Shown: piece by piece, positions 1-8,256 of the stretch
Numbering within the stretch: position 1 is the first letter of the stretch
How the letters are laid out: the number at the start of each line of letters is the position of its first letter
Made by a program: the position numbers and the translations under genes
From: Shewanella sp. HN-41
Lineage (GTDB): Bacteria; Pseudomonadota; Gammaproteobacteria; Enterobacterales; Shewanellaceae
Reading direction: 5' to 3'
Length of the DNA stretch: 64,000 bases
Assembly: GCF_000217915.1 (NCBI RefSeq)
Contig: NZ_AFOZ01000028.1
Span: 36,456-100,455 of the forward strand
Notes under the pieces: model-generated
The model's input: the letters and a program-made list of their open reading frames with translations, nothing else
Databases searched by the model: none
Told to the model about the DNA's origin: nothing

Positions 1-2
1 GG

Positions 3-104
3 GACCTCACATCGGCTACGGCGGTATTGCTGCTTGGGCTCGATGTTGGAGCACTCGAACAAGCACTTAAACTCACACCGGCGGCAAGGCTAGCGACAAG
101 GTAG
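3..104 (+). CDS. C-terminal fragment of an unidentified gene
   Basis: An open frame runs from the window edge to a TAG at 102-104 and encodes about 33 residues. The peptide is hydrophobic and then helical, ending in ALKLTPAARLATR, and reads like a real C-terminus rather than random sequence. The 5' part lies outside the window, so neither family nor start can be given. Identity is unknown; confidence rests only on the composition of the frame. Confidence 0.4.
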   Translation, partial: DLTSATAVLLLGLDVGALEQALKLTPAARLATR

Positions 105-376
105 GTAATTCCTTTGATTCTAATCAAACCTATAACTCCAATATTTGATCCTAGGGTAGCAACGCGCGTTAAAAACGATAGCAATACGCGTTGAAACGAT
201 AGCAATCCTGACCCATAGCGCCTGCTAACACAATCCTTATGACGACAAATACTGGGATAAACTGACTTATTGCTCAGTTAACCAACACAAGAAAAATCTT
301 AACAAAGAATCCCTTGGCCTATGTCGATGTTACCGTATAATGGGTAAGTTAACAGCACACTTCAAAGAGACCTATC
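105..376. other. Intergenic region with a short imperfect direct repeat
   Basis: No gene is seen between the partial frame and the DUF2750 gene. At about 161-205 a 21-22 base unit (cgcgtt-A/G-AAAACGATAGCAAT-like) occurs twice in tandem. The rest is AT-rich and probably holds the promoter of the next gene; no convincing -35/-10 pair could be fixed by eye. Confidence 0.3.
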
Positions 377-736
377 ATGACTGAAATCAATGCGGCTTTG
401 GCTGGCTTTATCGAAAATGTAAAACAACATCAGACGCTTTGGGGTCTAATGGATGAAACTGGCGAAGGCTGGGTCGTTTGTGACTCCAGTGAGTTTGAAG
501 ACACAGATGTGATGCCATTATGGTCAAGTGAAGCTGCAGCAAAATCCCACTGCAGTGAGGAATGGCATGATTACCAAGCCGTCTCCATTTCACTCGAAGA
601 GTTCTTAGAGTATTGGGTTTCTGATCTGAATGATGACGGTGTATTAATCGGTGTAGATTGGCAAACCGATGAAGAATGTTTAGAGCTGGATCCTATCGTT
701 TTAGCCAAAGATTTAGTTGATGTTGAAGAGGTTTAA
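377..736 (+). CDS. DUF2750 domain-containing protein
   Basis: This 119-residue acidic cytoplasmic protein matches the DUF2750 pattern: an N-terminal helix, the phrase LWGLMDETGEGWVV, then PLWSS..AA..C and a C-terminal ISLEEFLE.W segment. Proteins of this family are short single-domain immunity-like or SUKH-like folds of unknown function. No signal peptide or membrane segment is visible. The ATG follows an AAAGAG-like ribosome site at about 364-369. The next gene begins 50 bases downstream, behind a strong inverted repeat. The domain call is fairly secure; the function is unknown. Confidence 0.75.
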   Translation: MTEINAALAGFIENVKQHQTLWGLMDETGEGWVVCDSSEFEDTDVMPLWSSEAAAKSHCSEEWHDYQAVSISLEEFLEYWVSDLNDDGVLIGVDWQTDEECLELDPIVLAKDLVDVEEV

Positions 737-754
737 GCACTTCAGCTTAGGTGA

Positions 755-796
755 GTTGACATCAAGGTCTGGGGCGCTCAAACCTTGATGTCAACT
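755..796 (+). promoter_or_regulatory. Perfect 15-base inverted repeat covering a start codon
   Basis: The arms at 754-768 and 782-796 (AGTTGACATCAAGGT and its complement) are perfectly paired around a 13-base loop. The ATG of the next gene (788-790) lies in the right arm, and no Shine-Dalgarno sequence is visible before it. The structure could be a terminator for the upstream gene (although no T tract follows) or could sequester the start codon of the downstream gene. Confidence 0.5.
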
Positions 797-1429
797 GTCA
801 CGCCCATTGATACTCCCTTCGATAAACGACATTCCTGTTGGTTCTGTGGTGAACCCTGTGATCGGCATTTTGAATATCACAGTGAAGTTCATACCCCCCA
901 TCCTTCCTTAGCTGTGCCCGCCTGTGGCGAATGTTTAGCACTGGCTAAGCAACATAAGCTCACATCAATTTGGGATTGCCGTGTGGCGGTAAAGGATGCC
1001 TTGATGCGCATTTATGCCAAACACCTTGCCATAGGGATCAACTGGACCGAAGAAGAACTGGCCGAGTCGGAGTTCTCCTGTAACGTCTTTGGAGGATTTA
1101 AGAAAAGTGCTTGGATGATGTATCAAATCGCCCGTGACAGGATAAATGCTCCCGGTTGGCCAATTGTGCTCGAGGGCATCACTATTGATGATCAAGGGTA
1201 TAGTGCAGGCTTTGAATTTGATGGGGTAATTTATACTTCGCTACACGCAGCCATTCACTATTACAGTAGCCAATTTTGCCTAGACCCTCGTTTTTTTGCC
1301 GAACTGGTTCGACTCCTTGGTCGGGGGCGATTTAACTATGCCCTCAAACTTGCTCGCATCCATATTGCTGCCGCCAAGGAGATGAAGCAGCAAGTGTTAG
1401 CCGATATCAAAGCCGAATTAGCAAGCTGA
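788..1429 (+). CDS. Conserved hypothetical protein with N-terminal CxxC-type zinc site
   Basis: This 213-residue cytoplasmic protein is not matched to a named family. The N-terminus carries CWFCGEPC and, about 35 residues later, CGEC, which together could form a four-cysteine zinc knuckle. The middle and C-terminal part is mixed alpha/beta with no catalytic motif that I recognise. The ATG at 788 is preferred over the TTG one codon earlier. It is unusual in having no ribosome-binding site and in lying inside a long hairpin. Zinc binding is inferred from cysteine spacing only. Confidence 0.6.
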   Translation: MSTVTPIDTPFDKRHSCWFCGEPCDRHFEYHSEVHTPHPSLAVPACGECLALAKQHKLTSIWDCRVAVKDALMRIYAKHLAIGINWTEEELAESEFSCNVFGGFKKSAWMMYQIARDRINAPGWPIVLEGITIDDQGYSAGFEFDGVIYTSLHAAIHYYSSQFCLDPRFFAELVRLLGRGRFNYALKLARIHIAAAKEMKQQVLADIKAELAS

Positions 1430-1457
1430 ATTTCCCATTAACACCTGAACCTCGTCA

Positions 1458-2414
1458 TTAAGACATGGCTTGGCTATTGAGGACTTGCCTTAATCTTTCC
1501 TGCACGACCTCCACCAGCAAGTCGGGTTGGAATTTAGAGATAAAACGATCACAACCGACCTTCTCAACCATGGCATTATTAAAACTGCCACTCAGCGAGG
1601 TATTGAGGGTGATAAATAAATCCGCCATGGCTTTATCGTTACGCACTTCATAGGTCAGTTTATAACCGTCCATTTCCGGCATTTCCGCATCGGTTATCAT
1701 CATTAACAACTCTTTGGAGACTTGTTTGCCCTCATCACGCCACTTTTGCAGCAGATTTAGGGCTTGTAGACCATCGGAAGCCTCAATAATATCAATCCCT
1801 AACTGACTGAGTGTCTCTCTAACTTGTCTCCTTGCTGTAGAGGAGTCATCTACAATCAGTATTTTTCGTCCAGACATTTCATGGACTAAGTTTTCATCCA
1901 GAACCCCTTCGGAAAGGCGTACATCGTAGTGAATGATCTCCGCCAACACCTTTTCCACATCGATGATAGAGACTAAATGGGATTGCCCCTGATACTCAAT
2001 ACGGGTGATGGCCGTCAGATAATTATTCCGCCCAGCCGTTTTCGGCGGCGGCATGATATCGCTCCAAGTCATATTGATAATATGCTCAACCTTTCCGACT
2101 AAAAAACCCTGCACGCTGCGGTTATATTCTGTGATGATCATGTTGGCATCATCCCCTGGGGGAATGGGGCTAAAGCCTATCGCCGAGCGTAAATCAATCA
2201 CAGGGATAGACATGCCACGAATATTCGCTACGCCAGAAATATGCGGATGGCTCCCTGGCATCGCATTGAGTGGCGGCAGTTTGACAACTTCTTTGACCTT
2301 GAAGACATTAATAGCAAATAGCTGTGTAGAGTTAATCCGAAAAAGCAACAACTCAAGCCGGTTTTCACCGACAAGTTTGGTACGTTGATCTACGGTTGCA
2401 AGTACGTTTGCCAT
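1458..2414 (-). CDS. cheV: Chemotaxis protein CheV (CheW-like domain plus receiver)
   Basis: This 318-residue cytoplasmic adaptor links receptor arrays to CheA. Residues about 15-165 form a CheW-like domain (LLLFRINSTQLFAINVFKVKEVV type start, then GVANIRGMSIPVIDL). Residues about 180-305 form a receiver: KILIVDDSS supplies the acidic pair, TDAEMPEMDGY the phosphoacceptor Asp, and FISKF the conserved Lys region. Length and order are those of CheV. The gene stands alone on the minus strand, convergent with the Cys-rich gene 28 bases away, so it is probably a single-gene unit. Two MCPs in the window are potential clients, but no link is shown by the sequence. Confidence 0.92.
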   Translation of the reverse strand: MANVLATVDQRTKLVGENRLELLLFRINSTQLFAINVFKVKEVVKLPPLNAMPGSHPHISGVANIRGMSIPVIDLRSAIGFSPIPPGDDANMIITEYNRSVQGFLVGKVEHIINMTWSDIMPPPKTAGRNNYLTAITRIEYQGQSHLVSIIDVEKVLAEIIHYDVRLSEGVLDENLVHEMSGRKILIVDDSSTARRQVRETLSQLGIDIIEASDGLQALNLLQKWRDEGKQVSKELLMMITDAEMPEMDGYKLTYEVRNDKAMADLFITLNTSLSGSFNNAMVEKVGCDRFISKFQPDLLVEVVQERLRQVLNSQAMS

Positions 2415-2613
2415 AATGCTGCTTCTCTACTCTGGAGGAAAAACCTTTCCTCACATGCTAAGGATGAAGCTAAATTATAGCGGTAAACTAAGGATGAGAA
2501 CTATGCCAAGGCTCGCTTTTATCTAAAAATTACAATCACTCTCGTGCAATAGAAAAACCAGTGTGAGGTATAGACCAGCTCACTTTTCCCCTGCGGAGTT
2601 TAAAGACAACGTA

Positions 2614-3231
2614 TCACAAACGCAGTGTTTTTTGTGCAAGCACCATACCCGCAAGATTAAACGCATTTCTCTCACAGACGATCAAAAAGCCCATCTGGCG
2701 TAATACAGCCAACAGTTCATGGTGATTAAAGCGGTTTTGCTGTGGATGCTCAAATAATCTGCGACTGAGCGGATTGCAGATCGCCGCGCGATACAAGTCT
2801 TCCACCACAAAAAAACCGTCGGGTTTTAACACTCTGGCGACCTCTTCGATGGCCATTTGCCAATCGGGAATATGGTGGAAAACAGCAAAGTTAAACACTA
2901 TATCAAACTGGGCATCACCAAAGGGGAGCCGAGTCGCATCAGCAATGGCAAAATCGACATCCTTTAATCCATTAGGTGAACGTTGCCATCGCCCCTTTGC
3001 CGCAGCCACCATTTCGGGATCAATGTCCACGGCGGTGACTCGTCCTGCACCAAAATGCTCACGGATCAAATGAATACCGTTACCAAAACCACAACCGATT
3101 TCGAGCGCCTGCTCAAAACACGCCATAGGCTTTCGCATCATGGACGTCAATAATGGGGCCTCGATATGATTCTGTAGCCAAAATCGCAGTGGATGTCGGA
3201 CTATCTTCTTCTCAAATGGATTTAGCTTCAT
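2614..3231 (-). CDS. Class I SAM-dependent methyltransferase
   Basis: This 205-residue cytoplasmic enzyme has the Rossmann methyltransferase signature: motif I LEIGCGFGNG (about residues 44-53), the acidic residue ending beta-2 in VTAVDIDPEM, FDIVFNFAVFHHI as motif IV/post-I, and RVLKPDGFFVVED as motif V-VI. It resembles UbiE/Methyltransf_11 proteins, but the substrate cannot be inferred. The start is supported by AAGGGGAT immediately upstream. It is divergent from the Lon N-domain gene, with about 97 bases between the starts. Confidence 0.85.
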   Translation of the reverse strand: MKLNPFEKKIVRHPLRFWLQNHIEAPLLTSMMRKPMACFEQALEIGCGFGNGIHLIREHFGAGRVTAVDIDPEMVAAAKGRWQRSPNGLKDVDFAIADATRLPFGDAQFDIVFNFAVFHHIPDWQMAIEEVARVLKPDGFFVVEDLYRAAICNPLSRRLFEHPQQNRFNHHELLAVLRQMGFLIVCERNAFNLAGMVLAQKTLRL

Positions 3232-3328
3232 ATCATCCCCTTAGTGTGAGTAAACTCTTGTATGAATAACTGATCAAATTTCCGCTATGTTACGTAATGA
3301 TATAGACATAAGTTCACCCGAGGCCACA

Positions 3329-3880
3329 ATGAAATTACCTCTTTTCCCATTGCCTATCTGTTTATTGCCCGAGGGATACACCCAACTGCGGATCTTTGAA
3401 CCTCGCTATAAACGCTTAGTGGCAGAGTCGTTAAAAACCGGACAAGGATTCGGTCTATGTATGACAGGTGAAGATGGAAAAACCATCCAACCGATTGGTA
3501 CTTTAGTGCATATCATCGATTTTGAAACCTTAGCCGATGGCACCCTAGGGATCAGCATTCAAGGTAGTCAGCGCTTTAAACTTAATCATATCGAGATTGA
3601 AAGCGATGGATTAAAGCGCGGAGACATCACGCTCATCGATAACTGGCCTGCTGTCCCCATCGCCACTGATGAACGCTATCTTAGCCAAATGCTACAAAAT
3701 ATTCTTAAGGAATATCCTCAACATTTACAGCATTACCAAGCGGAGCAATTTGAAGACATCGCCTGGGTTTGCCAGCGTTGGTTAGAAATACTGCCCGTGC
3801 ATGCCGCTGAAAAATTCGTTTGCATCAATAGCCAAGACCACACTATGGCGCGGAACTTACTACGAGCCGTCATCAAATAA
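3329..3880 (+). CDS. Lon N-terminal (substrate-binding) domain protein
   Basis: This stand-alone 183-residue Lon N-domain (PUA-like) protein begins MKLPLFPLPICLLPEG and continues with LRIFEPRYKRLV and FGLCM, the typical beta-rich motifs of the family. It has no ATPase or protease domain, so it is not Lon itself; the usual product name is a LON peptidase substrate-binding domain protein of unknown role. The ATG at 3329 is chosen over an upstream in-frame ATG at 3287 because of the GAGG ribosome site at about 3320 and because family members begin at this motif. The sigma/ChrR operon follows. Confidence 0.85.
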   Translation: MKLPLFPLPICLLPEGYTQLRIFEPRYKRLVAESLKTGQGFGLCMTGEDGKTIQPIGTLVHIIDFETLADGTLGISIQGSQRFKLNHIEIESDGLKRGDITLIDNWPAVPIATDERYLSQMLQNILKEYPQHLQHYQAEQFEDIAWVCQRWLEILPVHAAEKFVCINSQDHTMARNLLRAVIK

Positions 3881-3910
3881 TGATCCAGTGATCTTTTATC
3901 TCGTTACTAA
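3881..3910 (+). promoter_or_regulatory. Candidate SigE/ChrR-type ECF promoter upstream of the sigma gene
   Basis: TGATCC at 3881-3886 is followed after 18 bases by TACTAA (3905-3910). TGATCC is the -35 element known for the Rhodobacter sphaeroides sigma-E/ChrR (ECF11) regulon, and such sigma factors normally activate their own promoter. A second TGATCC occurs at 3939-3944 without an equally good -10. The assignment is an inference from this known consensus. Confidence 0.4.
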
Positions 3911-3992
3911 CGTATCACTCAACACTTAATGGGGATAATGATCCACCACCGATATCTGCGCAGGGGATAAACCTTAGATTAAGGGTAAAATA

Positions 3993-4658
3993 ATGGAAAA
4001 TATTCAATCACTACCTAAGCAAAATCGGTATCATAGACCCATCTCATCCCTGATTAACACGGCTATGGATAATGAAACTCATGCTCAAGATTTAACTGAG
4101 CAGCAGGTAGAAATGGATCGATTGGCCGTCGCTATGTTGAAAGTTGCCAATCAAAGAGACAAAGCCGCCTTTAGCGATTTGTTCACTCATTTTATGCCTA
4201 GGATCCGAGCCTTCGGCTTACAGCGTCTAAATCAACAGGGACTGGCGATGGATCTGGTACAAGAAACCATGACCAGCGTATGGACAAAAGCCCATCTTTA
4301 CAATGCTGATAAAGGATCTGTTACCACTTGGATTTTTACCATAATGCGCAATCAGTGTTTTGATATGTTGAGGCGAGTCCAGCACAATAAAGAAGATGTT
4401 TTTGGTGATGATATATGGCCACTTTGCGATGCAGTTAGTCACGATATAGAACCCGATCATAACCTTACCGCAAAATTACTTGAGCATATGGACGCACTTC
4501 CCCCTCCACAACGCCAAGTGCTACAAGGCATTTATATGCATGAACTCACTCAGCAAGAATTAGCAGACACCTTAAATGTCCCCATTGGCACAATCAAATC
4601 CCGCCTACGATTGGGGTTAGAAAAGCTAAAGAGCTTTTTGGAGACACATAATGATTAA
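3993..4658 (+). CDS. ECF RNA polymerase sigma factor (RpoE/SigE of the ChrR group)
   Basis: This 221-residue group IV sigma factor has region 2 at about residues 60-130 (FSDLFTHFMPRIRAFG, then DLVQETMTSVWTKAHLY, then TWIFTIMRNQCFDMLRR). Region 4 lies at about 165-215 (LPPPQRQVLQGIYMHELTQQ, then VPIGTIKSRLRLGLEKL). Its stop overlaps the start of the ChrR-type anti-sigma gene by 8 bases, which implies translational coupling. By analogy with R. sphaeroides, the pair should respond to singlet oxygen or related stress. An AAGGGT ribosome site lies 6-12 bases before the ATG. The N-terminal ~25 residues are not conserved in other ECFs, so a later ATG is possible. Confidence 0.88.
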   Translation: MENIQSLPKQNRYHRPISSLINTAMDNETHAQDLTEQQVEMDRLAVAMLKVANQRDKAAFSDLFTHFMPRIRAFGLQRLNQQGLAMDLVQETMTSVWTKAHLYNADKGSVTTWIFTIMRNQCFDMLRRVQHNKEDVFGDDIWPLCDAVSHDIEPDHNLTAKLLEHMDALPPPQRQVLQGIYMHELTQQELADTLNVPIGTIKSRLRLGLEKLKSFLETHND

Positions 4659-5346
4659 ACATCATCCACAGGAAGCACTACTGCTGGCCCATGCAAAAGG
4701 CGAACTCCCACTCTCAATGGCAATTGCGGTATCGGCCCACTGCACTCTGTGTGCGAAATGCACCGCTATTGTCGCAGCATTGACTGAACAGGAGGCTCAA
4801 GCAACATTGAGCGCGGGGAGCCCAGAGGATCGGGTAACAGCATCAGAGACTGATATGACCTTAGTGCCGGATCCGCTTCCACGCGAGTTACAAGCCATGT
4901 TGGCACATATTTTTAGTCAGCCAGAGGCTAACGTTATACCAAGCCATGCGCCTATATCGCTCTCAGTAAGAACCACAACCTATAGCATTCCAGCAGTATT
5001 TCGCCAGCACTTAACGCGGCCATGGCAACAACTCGGCAAAGTTTGTCGCATGCGCTTCGATGTGGACGAATTAAACACCCGCGCCAGCTTATTACACATA
5101 GATGCGCTCGGGGAAATCCCCCAACATACCCATAAAGGTTATGAGCTAACCCTATTACTCGCGGGTGAATTTACCGATATTAATGGTGAATATGTGCCAG
5201 GGGATTTTATTCTGTTAGATAATCAAACCCATCATGCCCCGAAAACAAAAACGGGCTGTTTATGCTACACAGTATTAGACGCTCCCCTGCATTTTACTAA
5301 GGGCCTGAGTAAGCTACTTAACCCTATAGGTGAACTGATTTATTAA
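4651..5346 (+). CDS. chrR: ChrR-family zinc anti-sigma factor with cupin domain
   Basis: This 231-residue cytoplasmic zinc anti-sigma factor has an N-terminal ZAS domain with His-5 and the H30-x3-C34-x2-C37 motif (HCTLCAKC). A C-terminal cupin lies at about residues 110-215 (QHTHKGYELTLLLAGEF, then PGDFILLDNQTHHAP, then GCLCY). In the R. sphaeroides ChrR model the ZAS domain binds sigma and the cupin is needed for release. The 8-base overlap with the upstream sigma gene supports a co-translated partner pair. Zinc ligands and domain order are intact. Confidence 0.88.
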   Translation: MIKHHPQEALLLAHAKGELPLSMAIAVSAHCTLCAKCTAIVAALTEQEAQATLSAGSPEDRVTASETDMTLVPDPLPRELQAMLAHIFSQPEANVIPSHAPISLSVRTTTYSIPAVFRQHLTRPWQQLGKVCRMRFDVDELNTRASLLHIDALGEIPQHTHKGYELTLLLAGEFTDINGEYVPGDFILLDNQTHHAPKTKTGCLCYTVLDAPLHFTKGLSKLLNPIGELIY

Positions 5347-5715
5347 TGCTAGAACTGAAGTACTAACGACCTTATTTTTTATGTTTACCCTATAACCGGG
5401 TTAAAATTGTTAACATAAATTTAATATATTGCGATTCATAATATCACTGGGTAAAAAATAAACTTGCTTACGCTAATTTTACTGGTATACTGCGCTTCGT
5501 TTTGAGATCCACCTTGTTGTTACCTTTTTAATCCAGTTTGATCGATATTTGTCAAACCTTGGTCCTCACGAAGAAAGCCTACTACAAGCAAAACCCCGTA
5601 AACTCAATCAATTAGTGTTAGCTGCATTTGATTTTGTCCAATGAACTTATTAAATTTATTGTTGTCATAGTATTGTCATTAAGCTATGTTCAACTGATTT
5701 AATTGAGTGAATCCA

Positions 5716-5745
5716 TTGACATAATCGATGAGATACATTAATTAT
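5716..5745 (+). promoter_or_regulatory. Candidate sigma-70 promoter for the small gene at 5887
   Basis: TTGACA (5716-5721) is followed after 17 bases by TAATTA (5739-5744). The -35 is perfect and the -10 is mediocre. If it is used, the transcript has a leader of about 135 bases containing the hairpin at 5754-5780. Confidence 0.35.
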
Positions 5746-5753
5746 CGATGAGT

Positions 5754-5780
5754 CATCTCTTGCTCAACTGTTAAGAGATG
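5754..5780 (+). other. Stem-loop in the leader of the small gene
   Basis: CATCTCTT (5754-5761) pairs with AAGAGATG (5773-5780) around an 11-base loop. No T run follows, so it is not a typical terminator. It may be a stabilising or regulatory leader element. Confidence 0.35.
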
Positions 5781-5886
5781 GGGTAACCTCGACACTATTA
5801 GAACCATCTTTCGCACTGTTGCTAAGGATATTTTATTGTTATAACTCTCTCACCTAAGGGTGAATTAAATAAAAGGAGTGTGGCTT

Positions 5887-6060
5887 ATGTCATACAAAAT
5901 TAACGGACATGAAATCACAGTGAACTTTCCTGTTGATTCAATCTCAGTAAACAAAACCTCGATTGCTTTTACCGATAGACAAGGTAAAAATAGGCAGACT
6001 TTTTCTAAGCGCACAGAAGCCATTAGCTTTATGAAATGGTTATTGTCAGCGAACAAATAA
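5887..6060 (+). CDS. Small hypothetical protein (57 aa)
   Basis: This small basic protein starts MSYKINGHEITVNFPVD and ends with an amphipathic helix (AISFMKWLLSANK). The ATG at 5887 has an excellent AAGGAG at 5873-5878 and is preferred over the GTG at 5878, which overlaps that site. No family is recognised. The strong ribosome site and long upstream leader argue that it is a genuine, regulated gene. It has no signal peptide or Cys motif. Confidence 0.55.
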   Translation: MSYKINGHEITVNFPVDSISVNKTSIAFTDRQGKNRQTFSKRTEAISFMKWLLSANK

Positions 6061-6329
6061 GTCACATTAATACTGTAATACCGCTTGCTTAAATTGGGTT
6101 AATCCGGTTTCCATTTCCCTCGCCGTACCGACAACTTAAGCAGCCGATAGCGAAATGTCACAACTTGCTATCCCACTACGTCTCTTTGACGCAACTCATT
6201 TGGTTCTGGCTATATCTTACTCACACAGATATCTGCCGAACCAAATGTGTATATCAGATCCTGATCACCTCTTTTCATTTTCGCATCCGCTAATATTCCC
6301 ACAATAAGCTCCCCATTTCACACTGAGTC

Positions 6330-6560
6330 ATGCCAAAACCCAACACTAAAGTCGCTATGCAAGACATGGTTAACTTAATTAAAGACAGTATTCCATTTCA
6401 TTTAGATGAAGCTCAAATGTGTCAGGGAGAATGCTTAGGTTGCTCGAAGAAAATGCTTGAAATGCTCGATGCAGAGATAAGTTACTGGCAATACAGCGAG
6501 CAGTCCCCTAGTTTAAAAGACTTAAAAAAATCTCGAAAAGATGAGTATTCGAACTTATAA
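6330..6560 (+). CDS. Small Cys-motif hypothetical protein (76 aa)
   Basis: This 76-residue soluble protein has a C-x3-C-x2-C cluster at about residues 31-38 (CQGECLGC), followed by a helix and a Lys-rich tail. The cysteines could bind a metal or be redox-active; this is inferred from spacing only. The ribosome site is weak (CTGAG). It lies alone between the 57-aa gene and the convergent PLP-enzyme gene. I do not recognise a named family, but the composition looks coding. Confidence 0.55.
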   Translation: MPKPNTKVAMQDMVNLIKDSIPFHLDEAQMCQGECLGCSKKMLEMLDAEISYWQYSEQSPSLKDLKKSRKDEYSNL

Positions 6561-6611
6561 AATCCTAAAACGAAATCACCTCGTCCCCTAAGGTTTTATT
6601 GCACTGCCTTC

Positions 6612-7580
6612 TTAAATATCACTCGCGAATTTACGCAGATAGCGCGGTAGCATAGTGTCATTACCGAGCAAACCACCTTGATGTAAATACATCACAGAAC
6701 CCTGATCACTCGCCTGTAAATAATCCTCAAGCACAATAAAACCTAAGGGATCGTAGAGCAGCTCAAACTGAACACCGCTGGCACATATTCGTTGCCACAT
6801 GGTATAAAGCTCAGCATAGAGTTTACCAAAATGGTATTTCTTTCCCACATTCACTACCTGTGGATGTTCGCTGATATCTGAATTCAACATCGAAAACTGC
6901 TGACGCAGATAGGCATCCCCCCCAACGGCGGCACAGGTAATAACACGTATATCCGTCTGTTCGCGAATAAAATACTGATTTAAAAACAGCGCGGTGGTCC
7001 CTGTTCCCGAAGGTAAAAACACCTTTAAATTGGAGATATTATTTGTTTTGGACCATATGACTATCTCTTTTGCGAGTATGCTCACGCCATATTCGGCATA
7101 ACCACAGCGTCCACCTTCGGGGATAAAAAGTGCTGTCGGCTCATAGGGTAATACCTGCTGCTCGATATACTCTTGACACCGCCCCCCAGCATTAGGGGAT
7201 GAGCGCCCCCCTAACCGACTCAAGTCAATGATATTGGCGCCATTCTCCACGGCTGCAGCATAATTTCCCGAAGGATGGTTAAGGATATGGCTAGCGATAT
7301 GATCGACATAAAAATCACACTGCCAACCTTTGATTTTGGCAAGGGCCGAGAGCGAATAAAGGGAATTGGCCTGTGGAGAACCATGACCAATCACTTTTTT
7401 AATGCCAGCAAACTCATGTGCTAAAAAATAGGCAAACTTACGGGCTTTATTACCACTAAAGGCCGGATGCAATAAATCATCACGTTTTAGAAAAATGTCA
7501 CGGCCAGCAAAAAACATCTTTTCTACGGGGGTATTAGCAAACATCGGGGCACTCAAACAATAGACGTCTTGGTCTTTCAA
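6612..7580 (-). CDS. PLP-dependent ACC deaminase / D-cysteine desulfhydrase family enzyme
   Basis: This 322-residue fold-type II PLP enzyme has the family start IFLKRDDLLHPAFSGNKARKF, where the Lys of SGNKARK should carry PLP. It also has the Ser/Asn segment GHGSPQANSLYS and a phosphate-binding LPSGTGTTA loop at about residue 190. Family members open the ACC ring or desulfurate D-cysteine; which reaction applies here cannot be told by eye. The mapped start is a TTG, and an ATG at residue 13 (position 7544) is a reasonable alternative. The gene is monocistronic, convergent with the small Cys gene and divergent from yccF. Confidence 0.8.
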   Translation of the reverse strand: MKDQDVYCLSAPMFANTPVEKMFFAGRDIFLKRDDLLHPAFSGNKARKFAYFLAHEFAGIKKVIGHGSPQANSLYSLSALAKIKGWQCDFYVDHIASHILNHPSGNYAAAVENGANIIDLSRLGGRSSPNAGGRCQEYIEQQVLPYEPTALFIPEGGRCGYAEYGVSILAKEIVIWSKTNNISNLKVFLPSGTGTTALFLNQYFIREQTDIRVITCAAVGGDAYLRQQFSMLNSDISEHPQVVNVGKKYHFGKLYAELYTMWQRICASGVQFELLYDPLGFIVLEDYLQASDQGSVMYLHQGGLLGNDTMLPRYLRKFASDI

Positions 7581-7819
7581 AGATATGAGCTAGTGTAACG
7601 TCCCTTTATAAAACATGTCCTTAAGAAGTTAGCAATTTCACGACTTTTTGGTGGATCTCACAATCAGCAACTTGATAAAGTAATGTAACAGACTGATTAT
7701 TAGTCATAAAATAACTGGCACAATTTTCGCTATATCAATATTAACACTCGGTGATGGCATAGGTACCTGCCAAGCCGTAGGCCAATAAAATAAGTCTGCA
7801 AGATAATAAGGAGTTTTCC

Positions 7820-8227
7820 ATGGCGCTTTTACGCTTAATATTCAATATTGCGTGGTTTGTCCTAGGAGGGTTTGTGATGGGACTGGCTTGGTGGCTCGCC
7901 GGTATTTTGTGCTTTATTAGTATTATCGGTATTCCCTTTGGCCGCGCCTGTTTTGTGATTGGCGAAATGACCTTCTGGCCCTTCGGTCAAGAGCAAATGA
8001 ATCGCCGCCATCTAACGGGGCGTGAAGATTTAGGCACAGGCGCCTTTGGTATGATAGGCAATATCATTTGGTTCTTACTCTTCGGGATCTGGTTAGCCAT
8101 AGGCCATTTAGCCCATGCCCTCGCCTGCTTTGTGACCATAATCGGCATCCCATTTGGGATCCAACATATTAAATTGGCACTGTTAAGCCTCACCCCAATA
8201 GGTCAGACCGTCGTGGCTAAAGCTTAA
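7820..8227 (+). CDS. YccF domain-containing inner membrane protein
   Basis: This 135-residue protein is mostly membrane: hydrophobic stretches at about residues 5-40 and 75-120 each end in the repeated phrase I-x-GIPFG, the hallmark of the YccF duplication. Family members are inner-membrane proteins of unknown function, some fused to or near transport systems. The start is supported by AAGGAG about 7 bases upstream of the ATG. The length is close to that of the E. coli relative. Confidence 0.85.
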   Translation: MALLRLIFNIAWFVLGGFVMGLAWWLAGILCFISIIGIPFGRACFVIGEMTFWPFGQEQMNRRHLTGREDLGTGAFGMIGNIIWFLLFGIWLAIGHLAHALACFVTIIGIPFGIQHIKLALLSLTPIGQTVVAKA

Positions 8228-8256
8228 CGACCAACGCAACTTAACGTGGATCGGCG

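Larger units (their letters stand above)
5347..5886. other. 540-base intergenic/leader region
   Basis: No gene is supported here. The 3' half appears to be a promoter and leader for the small gene at 5887: a perfect TTGACA lies at 5716-5721, and an 8-base stem with an 11-base loop lies at 5754-5780. ATCGATGAG occurs twice, about 20 bases apart (from about 5724 and 5744). The 5' half is AT-rich with no clear terminator after chrR. Confidence 0.35.

Noticed and set aside
3939..3944. Second TGATCC as an independent ECF promoter
   Set aside because: No acceptable -10 element at 16-19 bases; kept only as a note with the first copy.
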